A stretch of DNA of 64,000 nucleotides from Macrotrachela quadricornifera (GCA_022393335.1 JAJEKB010021035.1:1118840-1182839), one strand, 5' to 3'. Positions 22,475 to 34,759 are shown, numbered from the stretch's first letter. Translations and numbers: made by a program. Notes: a model not told the origin generated them from the sequence alone.

Positions 22475-22578
22475 ATAATATTCAATTTTTAACATCTTTT
22501 AATGGATGATGAGGCATGTTTTGCAGTTTTCGTACTTTTGTTGTTACAGAATTGAAATAAACTAAGAATAGTGATTTG

Positions 22579-22722
22579 ATGAAAGACAAAGCTGATATTA
22601 TTGCTATCGAATGGTCACCAGAGGATACTGTCAAACGTTGTCATACAGTCGTTGTTAAAATCAAAAGATCATTCCAACGAAAAATATTCTTATTGGATAC
22701 AGTGAACGCTTTACAATATTAG
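22579..22722 (+). CDS. Small ORF, 47 residues, unrecognised
   Basis: The start codon is followed by MKDKADIIAIEWSPEDTVK and a basic end. Composition looks more protein-like than neighbouring frames, but no family is recognised and it may be a gene fragment. Confidence 0.2.
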   Translation: MKDKADIIAIEWSPEDTVKRCHTVVVKIKRSFQRKIFLLDTVNALQY

Positions 22723-23394
22723 TATTCATCATGTGAACTGGAAATCGTTTTGTTATTCGCATTCACTGATGTGTCCTACCTGTAAAAAGAAAGAGAAAAG
22801 ATAAGACTGTTTTGATCCTTTCCACCACTTAGAATTAATTTATTTGTATCAGACTTGAATATGAGACTGCTAATGATAAATTTTTTCACCTTTCACAAGT
22901 CAAAACCTAGTGTACTTATCAACGCAAGAATGCTGATTACGAATGTCACAGAGAGAACTCTCAGAACTTTCCTTATTCTATACATAATTCTAATTGCTCA
23001 GTAAACGTTTCGAGTTCTCTGTGAAGGTAAGGGATTTTTATATAATATTATATCGTGATTTACAAGAGTATCAAAATCTATTAAAAACTGGTTGTGAGTG
23101 TACTCGTAATACACATTCAGTACTCAGGAAAGGTCTTGAAAATGAACGCATAGTTTTTCGAGACGTCGAAAATATAAAATTACAAATATTTATTGAAAAA
23201 TATGATTAACTAAAAATATTCACCACTCTTTATTTTTTAGTTTTATTACAATTGATCCACTCAATCCAAGTTAGATGTATTTTGACATTCTGTATTTGCT
23301 CTTGTGTAAATGGTGAAGTCGGGATAAATTTAGTTTCGTGATCGACGAGCTCATATAGTTTGATTCTAAATCGATGATGTTTATATGAGATATA
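22723..23394. other. Intergenic
   Basis: No supported feature. A 71-codon plus-strand frame at 22994-23209 has no ATG-proximal context or family signal. Confidence 0.35.
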
Positions 23395-24080
23395 TTATTT
23401 GAATCTAATTCTTCCTTTTCATAGCATAAGACTTTCCATCAATGCAGAGATTTTGTGTTGGATTCATATAATTTGAAAAGTTCTTTTTGAATTGATCTAT
23501 GATTGGCTTTATTTTCTCGAGACAGACTAATCAAAAATAGATGTAGACAATAAAATAGCAGAGTTTCAATAGTCATAAATCGTATTTTTGCAGATAATCC
23601 CAGTAAGTATCGTAATTGCAAGGAATATTTAGATTTATACTGAGATTATATCTTGCCGGTTAGATATGCGCTGTCGTTCATCAACGGGGTTCTAAGAATA
23701 GTAGCGATTTGTTTCGTTGACTAAACGCTGCATCACATTGTCATCAAAAAAAGATTGAAAATAATCAAGTAGTGTTTTTCCAAGCGATAGAGTCATATCT
23801 TTTTTGCCTGGTATACCGTTTCACTCGGGTATCATTGGTATAAATGATCTACATTGTAATTTACGTTCAGCTACATCTTCTCCATCACCGGAGTCAATAG
23901 ATACAGAACTAAAATTTGATAAGAGTTCATCTTCTGATAATAAGTTCAACTAAAAATTATTCGTAATTTCGTTAATTTCATTTTCAGCCAAACGTCGTTT
24001 TGTTTCTGAAGCGTACATATCCAAAATGTGTGAGATTGATTGCTCAGCTGAATAGTTATTATCCAATAAAGAATGTTCCC
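23395..24080 (-). pseudogene. piggyBac-like transposase relic
   Basis: Reading the minus strand from 24080: a basic acidic-helix segment (MYASETKRRLAENEINEI), an acidic Ser-rich stretch, then TLLDYFQSFFDDNVMQ and VNETNRYYS. These are the piggyBac signatures of the 'DYF.LFF...v...i..ETN.Y' type. Further on come KPIIDQFKKNFSNYM and NLCIDGKSYAMKRK, matching the first catalytic Asp region ('...iDE.m..fKGR'). Several in-frame stops (for example after MIPE and YYS) and frame changes show decay, and the C-terminal catalytic part is not seen. Remnant of a DNA transposon. Confidence 0.65.
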
Positions 24081-24301
24081 TCGACTGTAGGGAGGGTCAT
24101 ATGAAAAAAAATAGTTTGTCTGTGTCTCTGTTTGTGTCAGGGTCAAAGGTCAAAAAAACATCATATTCCCTCGACTGCAGAGGGTTACATGAAAAAAATA
24201 GTTTGCCTGCTCGCTTGTCGTCGGGGATAAAGGTTAAACAAACATGTTCTTAGAAAAATCGATAAAAGAATCATACTTCACGGTCAACTCAACGCTTAAC
24301 G

Positions 24302-24658
24302 TATGACCAAAGATTTTCTTGGTCGGAGAACCGACTGGCACTATTAGTTTTTCAATTTTTCCGAATAATTTTTTTTGTTAAAAAAGGCTTTTTTGAAGAG
24401 AATAACGATTTTTCATAAAGTTTGACCAAATGTAATCGTGGTCGGGGAATCGAATGGTACGCTCGGCTTTTTAATGATTTTGGAAAATTTTTAATGCAAC
24501 AAATACTTTTCTTTTTACAAATAGTGATTCTTTATAAAGTTTGATGAAAGATTGTTCAGATCGAGAAATCGATCGATAGTATTAGTTTTTGTAAAAATTT
24601 TTATAGGAATTTTTGACTGCAGAAGGTTTTTGTTAAGATAATAACAATTTGTTTTCCG
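24302..24658. repeat. Tandem repeat, three copies of a 119-bp unit
   Basis: Units start at 24302, 24421 and 24540 with (TA/TT)TGA(CC/TG)AAA and share GGTCGG(A/G)GAA(C/T)CGA near position 25 and AATA(A/G)(C/T)GATT(T/C)TT-ATAAAG at the end. Divergence between copies is high, about a third of positions. Just upstream (24077 and 24167) TTCCCTCGACTG(T/C)AG is also repeated at about 90-bp distance. Confidence 0.8.
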
Positions 24659-27600
24659 AATTGAAGCATGGATCATATCGTATAAAATAAGTCTGTAGTT
24701 TTGCAGGTATTTTTGTTTCTAAAGGTTGTCCGCATGATTGTGTCTTCACCCCAATAGGAAAATGGTGTCGCCTAGATTAATATTTAAAACCTATGATGTT
24801 TTATAAGAAACATCTTTGAGGGGTTATCGAAGGTATAGACTTGGAATTTCGAGTCAATTTTGAGGTTAAAAGTAAGTAAATATGCAATTTATAGTTTCTT
24901 TTTTGCATTTTTCTTAAAAAGATTGATTGAAGCTAACCGAAGATCGATAAATCAAGACTGAATGGCTGTTACCAAATAATTAATACTAAATAATATAAAC
25001 TGTGTGCAGTGATAAGTCACCAAATATAATTTGCTATGGGAAACCCAAACCTGAGGTTAGTTTTTCAATATTGTTAGTTATTAATTAACGATAAATTAAT
25101 GAATTATAGCTTTTGATAAAACTTGACTGCCCGTTAAAAAGTGCGGAAAATCCGAATTCAAAATGAATAAAAGCTTTTTTGATCTATTTCTTAGCTATTT
25201 AATGAACTTCTTGTTATTTTAAGGCTGAACTAAGAATAATCGATGGTTATGAATCCATGTTGGACATTAGTTCTAATAGAAAACATTTTTCTTTGCACAT
25301 TACTCTACGTCCGAGTTTTGAGTAAAATTTATACAGAAATATGTGAAAAAAAAGAGGTGGCTGCTTGATGTTCTGTTGTTGAATCTTCATAGACATCAAC
25401 CTTGAAATAACATTCAAACTAGGCAAAGATTTTTCTTAGACCACAATGTAGTGTACTCTACTGGTAGCAGTTTTTGAATAGTTTCTCTTTTTTAGTTCCT
25501 TAATGAATGTACTAACAAATGTTCAGCAACTTTTTGGGAGGAATTCAAACGAGATGCATCCATTCAGTTCAAACTAAAACTAATAGTGATGGATGTAGCG
25601 GTGTTGAATATGCAAACGGCTAGTCGTGAGTGACCGACCGGAGAGAGGCCGACGAACGACTAGATGTTGACTTAAAACGTTATTTCAAAGCATAATTTGA
25701 AATAAGTTTCAAGCAATTTAAGTCGATTTTCCAAAGAGCCTAATTAATCTTGTTTGATAACGAATCCGGCAAAATATCATTTTGTAAAAACAAAAAAGAA
25801 ATTGAAAACTGATGAAAACTATGTAATGCTATTTGAGTGTTGGAAGTTTTCGATTGCGTATCGATATGTTATGAGTAAGCTACTTATGTGCACATGAGAA
25901 TCCTAATGTGACAGAAAAATAAACCGTACATAGAAACGGCTAGTCGTTGATTTAAAAAGTTTATCATAAGTACAATAAGTGACATTTGAAGTGCCTTAAT
26001 AGATTCTCAAATAGCTCGATTTTTGAGGGAAAATAATTCTTTATTACACATTTCATGTAACAGAGCATATCTAGTAAAGAAATTGTGTATACTAATATTG
26101 TGTTATTTGCCTATTGTAGCGTAAGCAGAAATAAATATGTAGTCATGTCGTCCTAAAACGTTAAGAAGCTGTCCAAAATTCTTCAGTTTGGAAAAAGATA
26201 CTATCTTTATAGAGTTGTGGTTTGGAGTCATCACCATTTGGTCATGCTACTGAACTTGATGAACAAAACAAAGCATCTGAACTATATCTAATTCCGCTTT
26301 CTTAAAGAAACAGTCGTATACTGATAAATATTGTGCTTAAAAAAACATGAATGTTTGCCTGTTCGTTTTGTTTAAACAAGTGAGAGTTCAGGATTGGAAA
26401 ATATGACGTCCCAAACTACTGATTATGGTCAGATATCTGTATTAGACTTGATCAAACTTAATCGAATACGAAGAACTCGAACTTGAGGTATGCTTGTCGT
26501 TTACATATGTATATATAGGGATATTTTTATGAAATGATTATCGCTTGAGTGGATGTTTTGTTTCCTTGCTTTCATGCAATTAAGGAGATTTAGATATAAG
26601 ATAATACAAATGAAAATTATTTTAAATGATAATCACACTAAATCTTCTTTCAGAAAAGGGTCAGCGGATCCGTAGGGTTCGCATTACTTGTAACTGTAAA
26701 GAAAATGTTTGTCTTCCACTTTTAAAATATGATGCCTTTTTAAGTGAATAGTAACAGAAGTGTAGAAACGAAAGCTGGTATATTTCCTCGACGAAGGGAG
26801 GATTGAACAAATTAAAATAAGCTTGCTTGTTACCGAGTGAAAAGAACATCGGCTTAAAGATCACAGCTCAGTTATTTGCACTATACGGCTTTCGTTCAAT
26901 CAGATTATTGAGTCTGTGAACTCAGCCAGTGGCAAAACTTTTACATCGAACTTTTGACCAGTCAGACTCTATCTGTTTAAAATTTCAGTCAATGAAATGC
27001 TTTCCAAATCTATCTTTCATCCAATCAGATTTTGAGAATCTAAGCTTTAAGGCGATCAATATTTTGTGATTTTATTCCTCCTTGAATCAGATTTTGAGGA
27101 ATTCATGCATCGAAAATATTCGTTATTTGCAAAAAAAATAATTAAGATTTCGCAGTAATGTTTCATAAACCTAGTCATGATCCACTTATTTATAGATTTA
27201 TGTGCCTTTACTTGTTTTTCTTCAAATTTCCTATAGAGGCTTATTCCGCTGCAGATCCTGTAATTCTTTTGAGTTAGTGGAACGTGAATGAATGTGGTTT
27301 TGAACACAAGACAGTGAACTCATGTGAAAATAGACTTCAACATGGACGCAGCTAGTCGTGAGTGACGACGCGTAGGGACGCCGACGAATGACTAGTCGCT
27401 AGTTTCTTAAATTTGCTTTAGTTATTATATTATCTGTAAACGATTTTTTGCATATGATGCGTTATAGCGATTTTCAGGAAATTGCATGTATTTTGGATAT
27501 CAAATAAATTTCCGAAAATTGAATTTGCTCATCAAACAGATTGAACAGTCCAATGGAATATGATCCATAATGGGCATACTCAGCATATGATGCGTTTGAA

Positions 27601-28327
27601 GAATATCTCCGAAAACTCGATTAAATACTAAGAAAGCAGTAGGAGATATACAAGATGTAGGACGAAAACATAGTCGGAGGGCGTGTCACTCGCTGAGGGT
27701 GTCACAAAACACGAATAGACACCCAGTGGGTATCTCTCTCGATGAGGGTGTCACGGAAACACGAACACATGCGGAAACATATACAGATGTCATGTCTCTT
27801 GAGGGCTTATGGGAACTGCAAGGGTTATAGGAAGTATAGGAGTTATAGGCGATATAGCTCCTATACCTCCTTTACGCATTATGCCAATTATGCCAGTGAA
27901 ATCTTAAGTTCGCTATATTCTTCCCTACAGCTGTGGTAAAAATGAGTTTCCTGGAAATCGCTATAACGCATCAAATCTTTTTTCGAGCAAGAAAATGAGG
28001 TGTTACATTGGTCTATGCTGACATGATATAAAAAATCGAGAAGTTAAAAGTGAAGCGAAGCAGGGATAACTATGATCGATTACGAACTGTGTTTTACATT
28101 GCCATACGAAAGCCGTAACAAAAAGTTCAAAGACTGGATCTTATAGAACAGTCATCACTAGGAGTCCGTTTATACATGCACATGTATCCAGCATAATTAA
28201 CAGAGCAGAATCTAGCGATCAGTAAGAGACAATGTTAAATAGAATTCAGTCGAGGGTTAAGCGAGTCATAGCGACGAGCATTACTTGTTGTAAACCTCAC
28301 ATATATGTAATACATGAAACTTCAATT
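24659..28327. other. Gene-poor stretch with scattered short repeats
   Basis: No gene was recognised. It contains GC-rich islands GCTAGTCGTGAGTGAC...GACGAA(C/T)GACTAG at 25614-25665 and 27351-27400 (half copy at 25937). CAATCAGATT(A/T)TGAG recurs near 26897, 27023 and 27086. Two copies of GAGGGTGTCAC(A/G)(A)AAACACGAA occur at 27699 and 27748. A hairpin of TATAGGAG/CTCCTATA type is near 27835-27868. Confidence 0.5.
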
Positions 28328-28516
28328 CAAGTATTCAACTATTCAAGTATTCAGCTATTCAACTATTCAACTATTGGAAGACGGAGAGGAGAGACATTGG
28401 GAGCGCAGAACCTCACAGAGCCGCCTGCAGGCGAGGGCGTAACGCTGGCGGAGGGCGTAACAGCACCACACAGGGACAGCTGAGGTTGATTGAATACTTG
28501 AATAGTTGAATACTTG
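28328..28516. repeat. Inverted 8-bp microsatellite arms around a GC-rich core
   Basis: Left: six copies of an 8-mer (CAAGTATT/CAACTATT/CAGCTATT), 28328-28375. Right: the reverse complement, AATACTTG-AATAGTTG-AATACTTG, 28493-28516. Between them is a 117-bp GC-rich core unlike the surroundings, with GAGGGCGTAAC twice and the palindrome CCTGCAGG. Confidence 0.85.
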
Positions 28517-28896
28517 AATTCAACTTTCAAGTTTGACACTGCTGTCTATTCATACGATACATTAAAAGGTATAGTAAAGTGCTATGCAACTTCATAAGTG
28601 CCGTATGGTACCATTCTTTTTTTCAGTTTATATGAAAGGGTTTGTTATACGTTTCACTTTGATTAATACTTTAAGGATTTATTATTCTACTCTTAATTTT
28701 TTACAGTGAGAATACTAGTCTTTCAGTGTAGAAGAAAAGCATTGATATGATTAGAGCTCACTATGAGAAACAGCAAACTAATGTGTGAATAGTTTCATAT
28801 ATTTGTAACTGTGTGCTATTATCTTTTCTAGATGCAATGCTAAGAAAAATTGTGATGCGAATAAAAGTTGTTCGATATATATAAATATTACCCATA

Positions 28897-29886
28897 ATGA
28901 CTAACAAAACAAAAGTGATAAGTACATGTATCATCGTGTTTGTATCGTTTGCATCAATATACAATTTCATCTTCGATTCCAAAAGTTTATTTTACTCAAA
29001 ATTCATATCTCCAACTATCTCGAAATCAGACATCAATAAAAGCTTATATTTCAGTCGATTTTTAAACAGTAGTCTGTCATTAGAAGGAGATACAGATTGC
29101 AATTTAAATAAAAGAACCAGTTGTTATATTGCAAATAAAAGCTTGGTTATAACGTTCTGGCGAGAAAGTTCACGCGACAAATGGTTGGCGAAAAATATGT
29201 TAAAAGTATTCAATGATGAAAATTTCGTTCGTATCATTATTGTACATGACAACTCGAGCTGGTCATCCTATCCTGATAAAGAGCTATTTATCTGGATACA
29301 TGTTAACTCTCAGAAGAAATTTTGGTATGTCAAACGTTTTTTAACACCACCAATTCTGAAAGCATACAAGTATATATGGATTCTTGATGATGATGTCGAA
29401 TTATTGTTTGAACCATTACAGTATGAATGTGTTGCTACGCAACTGAATATTAGTTTATCATCTCCCGGACGACTACACGGCGTTGCCTCTCATCAAATCA
29501 CTCTTGTGAACAAAGTTTTCATTGACAAAATTGGTCGATGGACAGATTTTGTCGAGATTGGTCCTATCGTAGTTGGCAGCTCATCAGCATGGGAATGCAT
29601 ATGGCATTTTTTAAGCCCTTTTGTTGGACTAGGTTGGGGACTCGATTTTATTTGGTGCGGGCTTCTCGCTCACAATTGTGGATCAATTATAACCATGCAA
29701 AAGACATGTGCAGTGTTGGATATTTTCCAGTTCAATCACTTATCGAACTATATTGCGACTTCAGTAGCAGGAAGTAAAGAAATGTCAGCGTACGTTCAAT
29801 ATTACACTAGTTTTCATACCCAGAAAGTAAATATTGCTCCACTTGCAAACGATCTCACAATTCACTCATCTTGCACCAAGAGTTAA
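28897..29886 (+). CDS. DUF707-family glycosyltransferase-like membrane protein
   Basis: 329 residues, one exon. The N-terminus has a single hydrophobic segment (residues about 8-27, VISTCIIVFVSFASIYNFIF), giving a type II, Golgi-like topology. The lumenal part matches the DUF707 layout: SLVITFWRES early; YIWILDDDVELLF at about 158-170, where the Asp triplet resembles a metal/nucleotide-sugar site; EISQP-like region replaced by LNISLSSPGRLHG; FVEIGPIVVGSSSAWECIWHF, the family's 'FVEiMaPVFsr.AWrcvW' block; then GWGLDFIWC, its 'GWGLDf' block. Members are known mainly from plants, protists and bacteria and are thought to be glycosyltransferases; substrate unknown. The frame is intact. A TATATATAAA run ends 12 bp before the ATG, too close for a normal TATA box. 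Confidence 0.8.
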   Translation: MTNKTKVISTCIIVFVSFASIYNFIFDSKSLFYSKFISPTISKSDINKSLYFSRFLNSSLSLEGDTDCNLNKRTSCYIANKSLVITFWRESSRDKWLAKNMLKVFNDENFVRIIIVHDNSSWSSYPDKELFIWIHVNSQKKFWYVKRFLTPPILKAYKYIWILDDDVELLFEPLQYECVATQLNISLSSPGRLHGVASHQITLVNKVFIDKIGRWTDFVEIGPIVVGSSSAWECIWHFLSPFVGLGWGLDFIWCGLLAHNCGSIITMQKTCAVLDIFQFNHLSNYIATSVAGSKEMSAYVQYYTSFHTQKVNIAPLANDLTIHSSCTKS

Positions 29887-30042
29887 TGATGCTTCAATCA
29901 TATTACAGACAAGGATAAAATTTTATTGTTTTAATTAACAATGGACGTTTGCCTACGTTTTCTAATTCGTAATTCGAACTAGTCTATGAATGTTGCTTCG
30001 ATTAGTCCAGAATTTCCCTAACAAATCAGCTGCATCTGAATA

Positions 30043-30704
30043 TACAGGGTGTCCCAAGAGTCAACGAGAAAAACAAATTCTTTTAACTCCACTTCTTATC
30101 GACTTTCACCAACTAGTTTTCTTTTGAGTTATATGTATCACTGTGAAGTTTATATTGATACTGGCAAACTTTACAAATACTGCTCATAGTTATGATTTTC
30201 GATTTAAATACAAAAAAACAACCGTTTTTTTACTACAAGATAAGTCAGTACTTGCTGCTTCTGTTTCAAAGCTTTATTTCTTTGTTTTTTATAGCGTTGG
30301 AATTGACCAGACATTGAGCTATCATTTTCGTGCACTCATCTCGATGTATTCCTGCAGAAAGAAGCCTAATGGTGTCAGTTGTAGAACTGGTATGATCGAT
30401 TCACTTCTTTCATTTCACTGAAGACTGTTTACAAATAAAATGCTATCATAAGTTTTCTGATCACTGGACTTAATATGATTCTGCTTCTTTCTGCAGGAAT
30501 ACACTGGGATGAGTGCACGAAAATGATAGCCTAACATCTGAGTGATTCCAATGCTACAAGAAAAATGCAGAAATAAAGCTTTGGGAAAGAAGCAGCAAGT
30601 AATGACTTATTTTGTAGTAAAAATAATCAACTAGTGGATGAAGCTGCTTCAATTGTGGAATTAAAAGAATTTATTTTTCTCGTGACCTTTTGGGATATCT
30701 TGTA
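30043..30704. mobile_element. Mariner-type foldback/MITE, 662 bp
   Basis: The left end TACAGGGTGTCCCAAGAGTC and the right end in reverse TACAAGATATCCCAAAAGGTC are inverted copies; pairing continues for over 200 bp per arm (shared words: AAATTCTTTTAA, CAGTACTTGCTGCTTCT, TATCATTTTCGTGCACTCATC, GTATTCCTGCAGAAAGAAGC). Both ends lie at TA, as expected for TA duplication. No transposase ORF. This start sequence is common to Tc1/mariner MITEs. Confidence 0.85.
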
Positions 30705-32225
30705 GTGACAGTAATCATTGACTTAAAATATCAACTCGATATTAATTCATATTTATCCGACAGATGATTTCAAATAATTTATTTTTACCATAAAAAAATC
30801 AGTTTACATTTCTTGATTGAACATAAGTAGTAAAGCACATATTTATGTTGTTTTTTACACTGGAATAATGCAAGTATTGTTTTATTTTATGCTTCTTTCT
30901 CATTAGGAAAGCAGTCTTTGGTAATAAAACGTAACAACCTTCTTAGAATAGATATAGACGTGTCCTGTTGAGTCCTATCATCGTTATATTCTCGTTTGAA
31001 AATCAATAAACATTTACGAAATATTTTCACTCGATAAGTTTTTTCTTATAATTTTGTTCATATTCAGAGATTTTTTCAGTTTATCTATGTTTGTTGCTTT
31101 ATGAAGTTCTACAAAAACTTTTGTCATTTGATTAATGTATATTAATAAAACCTTTAAATTCGTGAACTTATGACAAATTTCCATGATAACAGAATAGCTG
31201 AAAAATACTCTTTAAAGAATGTTCTTACAAGGCGTTTAACTGGAAAATGTTACAGATAATGTGTCATAAACATTAGCAATTCGTTCTTTTATTTTATGAA
31301 ATTACGAAAATTTTTTTTTTCTTCTTAGGAGGCATTGCACGTAAGCCACGACCAGTCCTACCATAACGTTGCTCAATTGATGTCTCCGATTTGGCTGATA
31401 TTTTTACAGTAGATAGCCCAAACAAAGCTAGGAAGAAGTCCAAAATTTCAGCTCAAACGGATGAGTCATTGTGGAGATAAAGATGATACAAGTATGGGGG
31501 GTAGGCTATATTTGCAGTGCTTTTTTGTGCACCCCCTTTTCAGTAAATTTTCAATATCTATAGAACGACATGAGCTAGAATCGAGATTTTTTCACCATAT
31601 ATACTATCGATCATGGGCTATCTTTTGATGGTATTAGAAGTATCATATGGGCTGATAATTTTTTCATGCCATTAAATATCATTTTTCGAAAACATGTCTA
31701 CAGTGTATAAGGCAAGTTGGTCGAATTAGTGCTCTAGAATAAATTGAGAGTAGTCTCACCTGAAAGAGCACATCAAACTGTGTCGAGTGACGTTCTCAGA
31801 AATTTGTAGAATTCAATTTTTCTATAGAGAATTTTTTTGAACAATATTTCGCTATTTTAACAAAAAAACCTGATTTTTAAAAATAGTTGTACTTGGTATT
31901 TTCAATATATCATTATCATTAGTTTTGATTCATGGAAAAGTAATTATGTATTCTGATAGCGCGTGAATTTCTACATCTTTTAGTATATTATTCAAAAAAC
32001 TAAGATACGTATATAGGTATTTAATACGGACAACAAATGGTGCACTCAGTGAAAAACCACAAAAATTATAAAAAATCTGTTCATATTCAACAGCTCTTCG
32101 CCATAAAGCTTAATTTGAGACAAAAAAAACAGTATATTTGAAATCAGCATAAAAAAGTACATTATATCAGACACTGTTGAAAAAAAAATTTTTTACCAAA
32201 AACTGACCTGGAGGGGACTACGCGA
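30705..32225. other. Intergenic, repeats suspected
   Basis: Nothing coding was recognised. The stretch about 31330-31720 has the even base mix of a dispersed repeat (GGAGGCATTGCACGTAAGCC...), but no second copy occurs in this window. Confidence 0.35.
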
Positions 32226-32297
32226 GGGGGAAAAAGCCGATCCTGAATCCTTGGGTCCTGTGGATCCTAGGATCCACCAGGATCCGCTTTTTCCCCC
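32226..32297. repeat. Strong nested palindrome
   Basis: A 20-bp arm GGGGGAAAAAGCCGATCCTG (32226-32245) faces its inverted copy at 32278-32297 with one mismatch. Between them is a perfect 16-bp palindrome TGGATCCTAGGATCCA (32261-32276). It is GC-rich in an AT-rich setting and would extrude as a cruciform or RNA double hairpin. Confidence 0.9.
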
Positions 32298-34202
32298 TTG
32301 GCATATATATATAATGGGTTTGAAACTGAAAGAATTTATTAGATTTTGTAGAAGAGCTAGAATCGACTGGAATTTCATACAAAGATGGCATATTATAAAG
32401 TGTTATAGAGAATGAAAAAAATTGTTATATTGAAACACACTAGAATAACTGAAAACATAGATAAAATATACGTGAGTGAAAATAAACAAATATATACGTT
32501 CTCAGGGGCCAAAAGGTTAAAGAAAATTCGATATTATTGAAAAATATCGCTTAAAAAGCACATATTAAGTAAGTGTAATGATTTTGTTTCTTTTGCTTGA
32601 GATCAGTATGAATTCTCACATCCCTTAAGTTTTTCTCTAGAAACGGACGAGATCTCAATAAACTAATATGAAAATATTTGTGTACTACTATAGCCCTTTC
32701 ATTTTTTAATGTGTTCAAGATGGAGAAAAATCAATTCATTTTTGATCAACACCTTTCGAACAAATATTTAGTATATTCTTTCTAATTCCACTTATTCTAG
32801 TTTGTGTTTCAGTTCATTACCTTTTCATCTTCTTATTTTGACTACTTTTCCTGTATTTAACTCTATTTATGCTTTGTCATGTTGACTGTTATGTAGAGAC
32901 CTGATGAATGTTTTACTTTCAAATAAATAATATGGAACGCATCAGCGAAATTAATACCGCTACATTTATTTTTATCTTACAAGCACAATACTTCAAATTT
33001 TATTTATCTTCGTTTGACAAAAATCGATTGCTGAATAGCAAGAGTTGAGAAGAACAGATTGGTTTTGTCTTTTCGTTTTAATTTACTCTTTCCATATAGT
33101 TAAGGCATTTATGGCGGCAATATGGATGATGTCGTATTACTATAACACTCAATAATGGCAATCAAGTATCAAATTGCCTAACGATTAACCAGTTGAATTA
33201 TTTCAAAAGGTAACGGTATTATTGTTCAAAAATAGAATAACATTCTATAAAACTTGAAGAATTGAATTGATTTGATCGAGCGATATCGTGTTTTTAATTC
33301 GAGCCGGTATTGTGATAGTTAAACGACTTAAGAAAATCTCTCTCTATGCAGATAAATAGAAATGGAAAAGTTTTAACCTATTTCATTCATAAATATAGAG
33401 TTCCTCATATATACAAAACGGTCTTATTGAGATGAATAAAAGGGGAAAAGATAAATGATATTAAAAAGCTGAATGAGAATTCTTCCAAGGATATCCTGTA
33501 AGTCTCATAAAAGAAGAAAAAGCTAATCTTTTACTATGCTTATAATTTATAAGTAAGATATGGTTCTCATATGCGTAGGGCAAAAGCGAACAAAAAAATT
33601 CTCATTACATCATACAGATAGTCATAGGCTCCATCACACTTCATTCTGTATCAACAGCATTAAGGTCAAGTACACATTATCTTCTTGCCTTGACATTCAT
33701 TTCGTGGTTACGTTCTAAAGTGCATTTCGTGTTCATCCCCATCCTTACCCCTCAACATCGGGATAGTTGAAGTGTTGGAGAAGCAAAAGAAGAAAAGTAA
33801 CGAAAAAGGCTTTATTAAATAAGTGACTAGAATAAATATGTCAGAATAATAAAAAGAAAATAATGTCTAATGTCATTGATAAGGATGAAATCTAACTGAT
33901 TTGTTAGGCTTTAATTTTTTAATGATGATGTTGAATGATTATCAAAATGTGTTAATGGTGTTGATGTCATAGAAATGGATGGTGTGTAAGAATCGGCATC
34001 AAATATCGAAACGATCGAATTCTATGAAACTTGTATTTATCATAATTTTATCAATGTGATGATTGTACTCTTTGAAATCAATCTGTCTCTGATCGTAGAT
34101 TTCTAACTTTGCTGGATACGGACTTTTTCAATAAAGATTTGAATGATTCTCATGTTGTTTTACAAAAGTTTGATAGTGTAGATGTAAATGTATCCAAGCA
34201 AT
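32298..34202. other. Intergenic, AT-rich
   Basis: No ORF over 65 codons with family resemblance and no clear inverted or tandem repeat was seen. Confidence 0.4.
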
Positions 34203-34759
34203 TTAAATAATTCTCAATATATAGTTTATAGATGATTCATTCGTATTTGGTAGATTTCGTCTACAAATACTTAGTATAGCATTAATAAAACAAAATTCAA
34301 GTTCAAATGACTCACTGATGTCGGCTGCGTATGAACAGAATATCACCACTTCTATCATTTTTGGATCAGATATTTGTTTTAGAAAATTTAAAACATCTGA
34401 TGAAATTTTTTCATTAAGTAAAGTAATCAAATGTACATAAATCAGTTTTGTTGGATTATTGGGCAAAATAAACTGGTTTATATCTTGATACTCGATTGTA
34501 TAAATTTTTCCTTCATCTTTCAAAGTTGTTTCATCTAAGTTAAAAGAGTAAAAAGTAACTTAATGTGCATTGTTCCTCCTATATTACCTTCAATACATGT
34601 ATATTTGCTATTTTGACGTGCGGCTTCTGTATATTCAAGTGAACCATTATATTTTGAAACTTTACATAAATCTTTATATAATGTTCTTATGGAGTTATCA
34701 CCAATAAATAAATTAGCCAATCCATTGTAGATCTTTGAATAATCGGATGGTGATAACAT
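34203..34759 (-). pseudogene. Frameshifted gene of unknown function, about 185 codons
   Basis: Two minus-strand frames run on from each other. The first (from ATG 34757-34759) reads MLSPSDYSKIYNGLANLF and continues through YTEAARQNSKYTCIEGNIGG to about 34565. The second picks up as FNLDETTLKDEGKIYTIEY and goes to 34203 with LPNNPTKLIYVHLITLL and EVVIFCSYAADI. The change of frame lies at about 34545-34570. A 25-bp GT...AG run there is too short for an intron and would not restore frame, so I read it as a one-base lesion. Composition is protein-like throughout. Family not recognised. Confidence 0.4.

Noticed and set aside
28876..28885. TATATATAAA as TATA box of the glycosyltransferase-like gene
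   Set aside because: It ends 12 bp before the start codon, too near for a transcription start with any leader.
34535..34575. A 25-bp GT...AG run that could join two frames as an intron
   Set aside because: Too short to splice, and the join would not keep frame; a frameshift is simpler.
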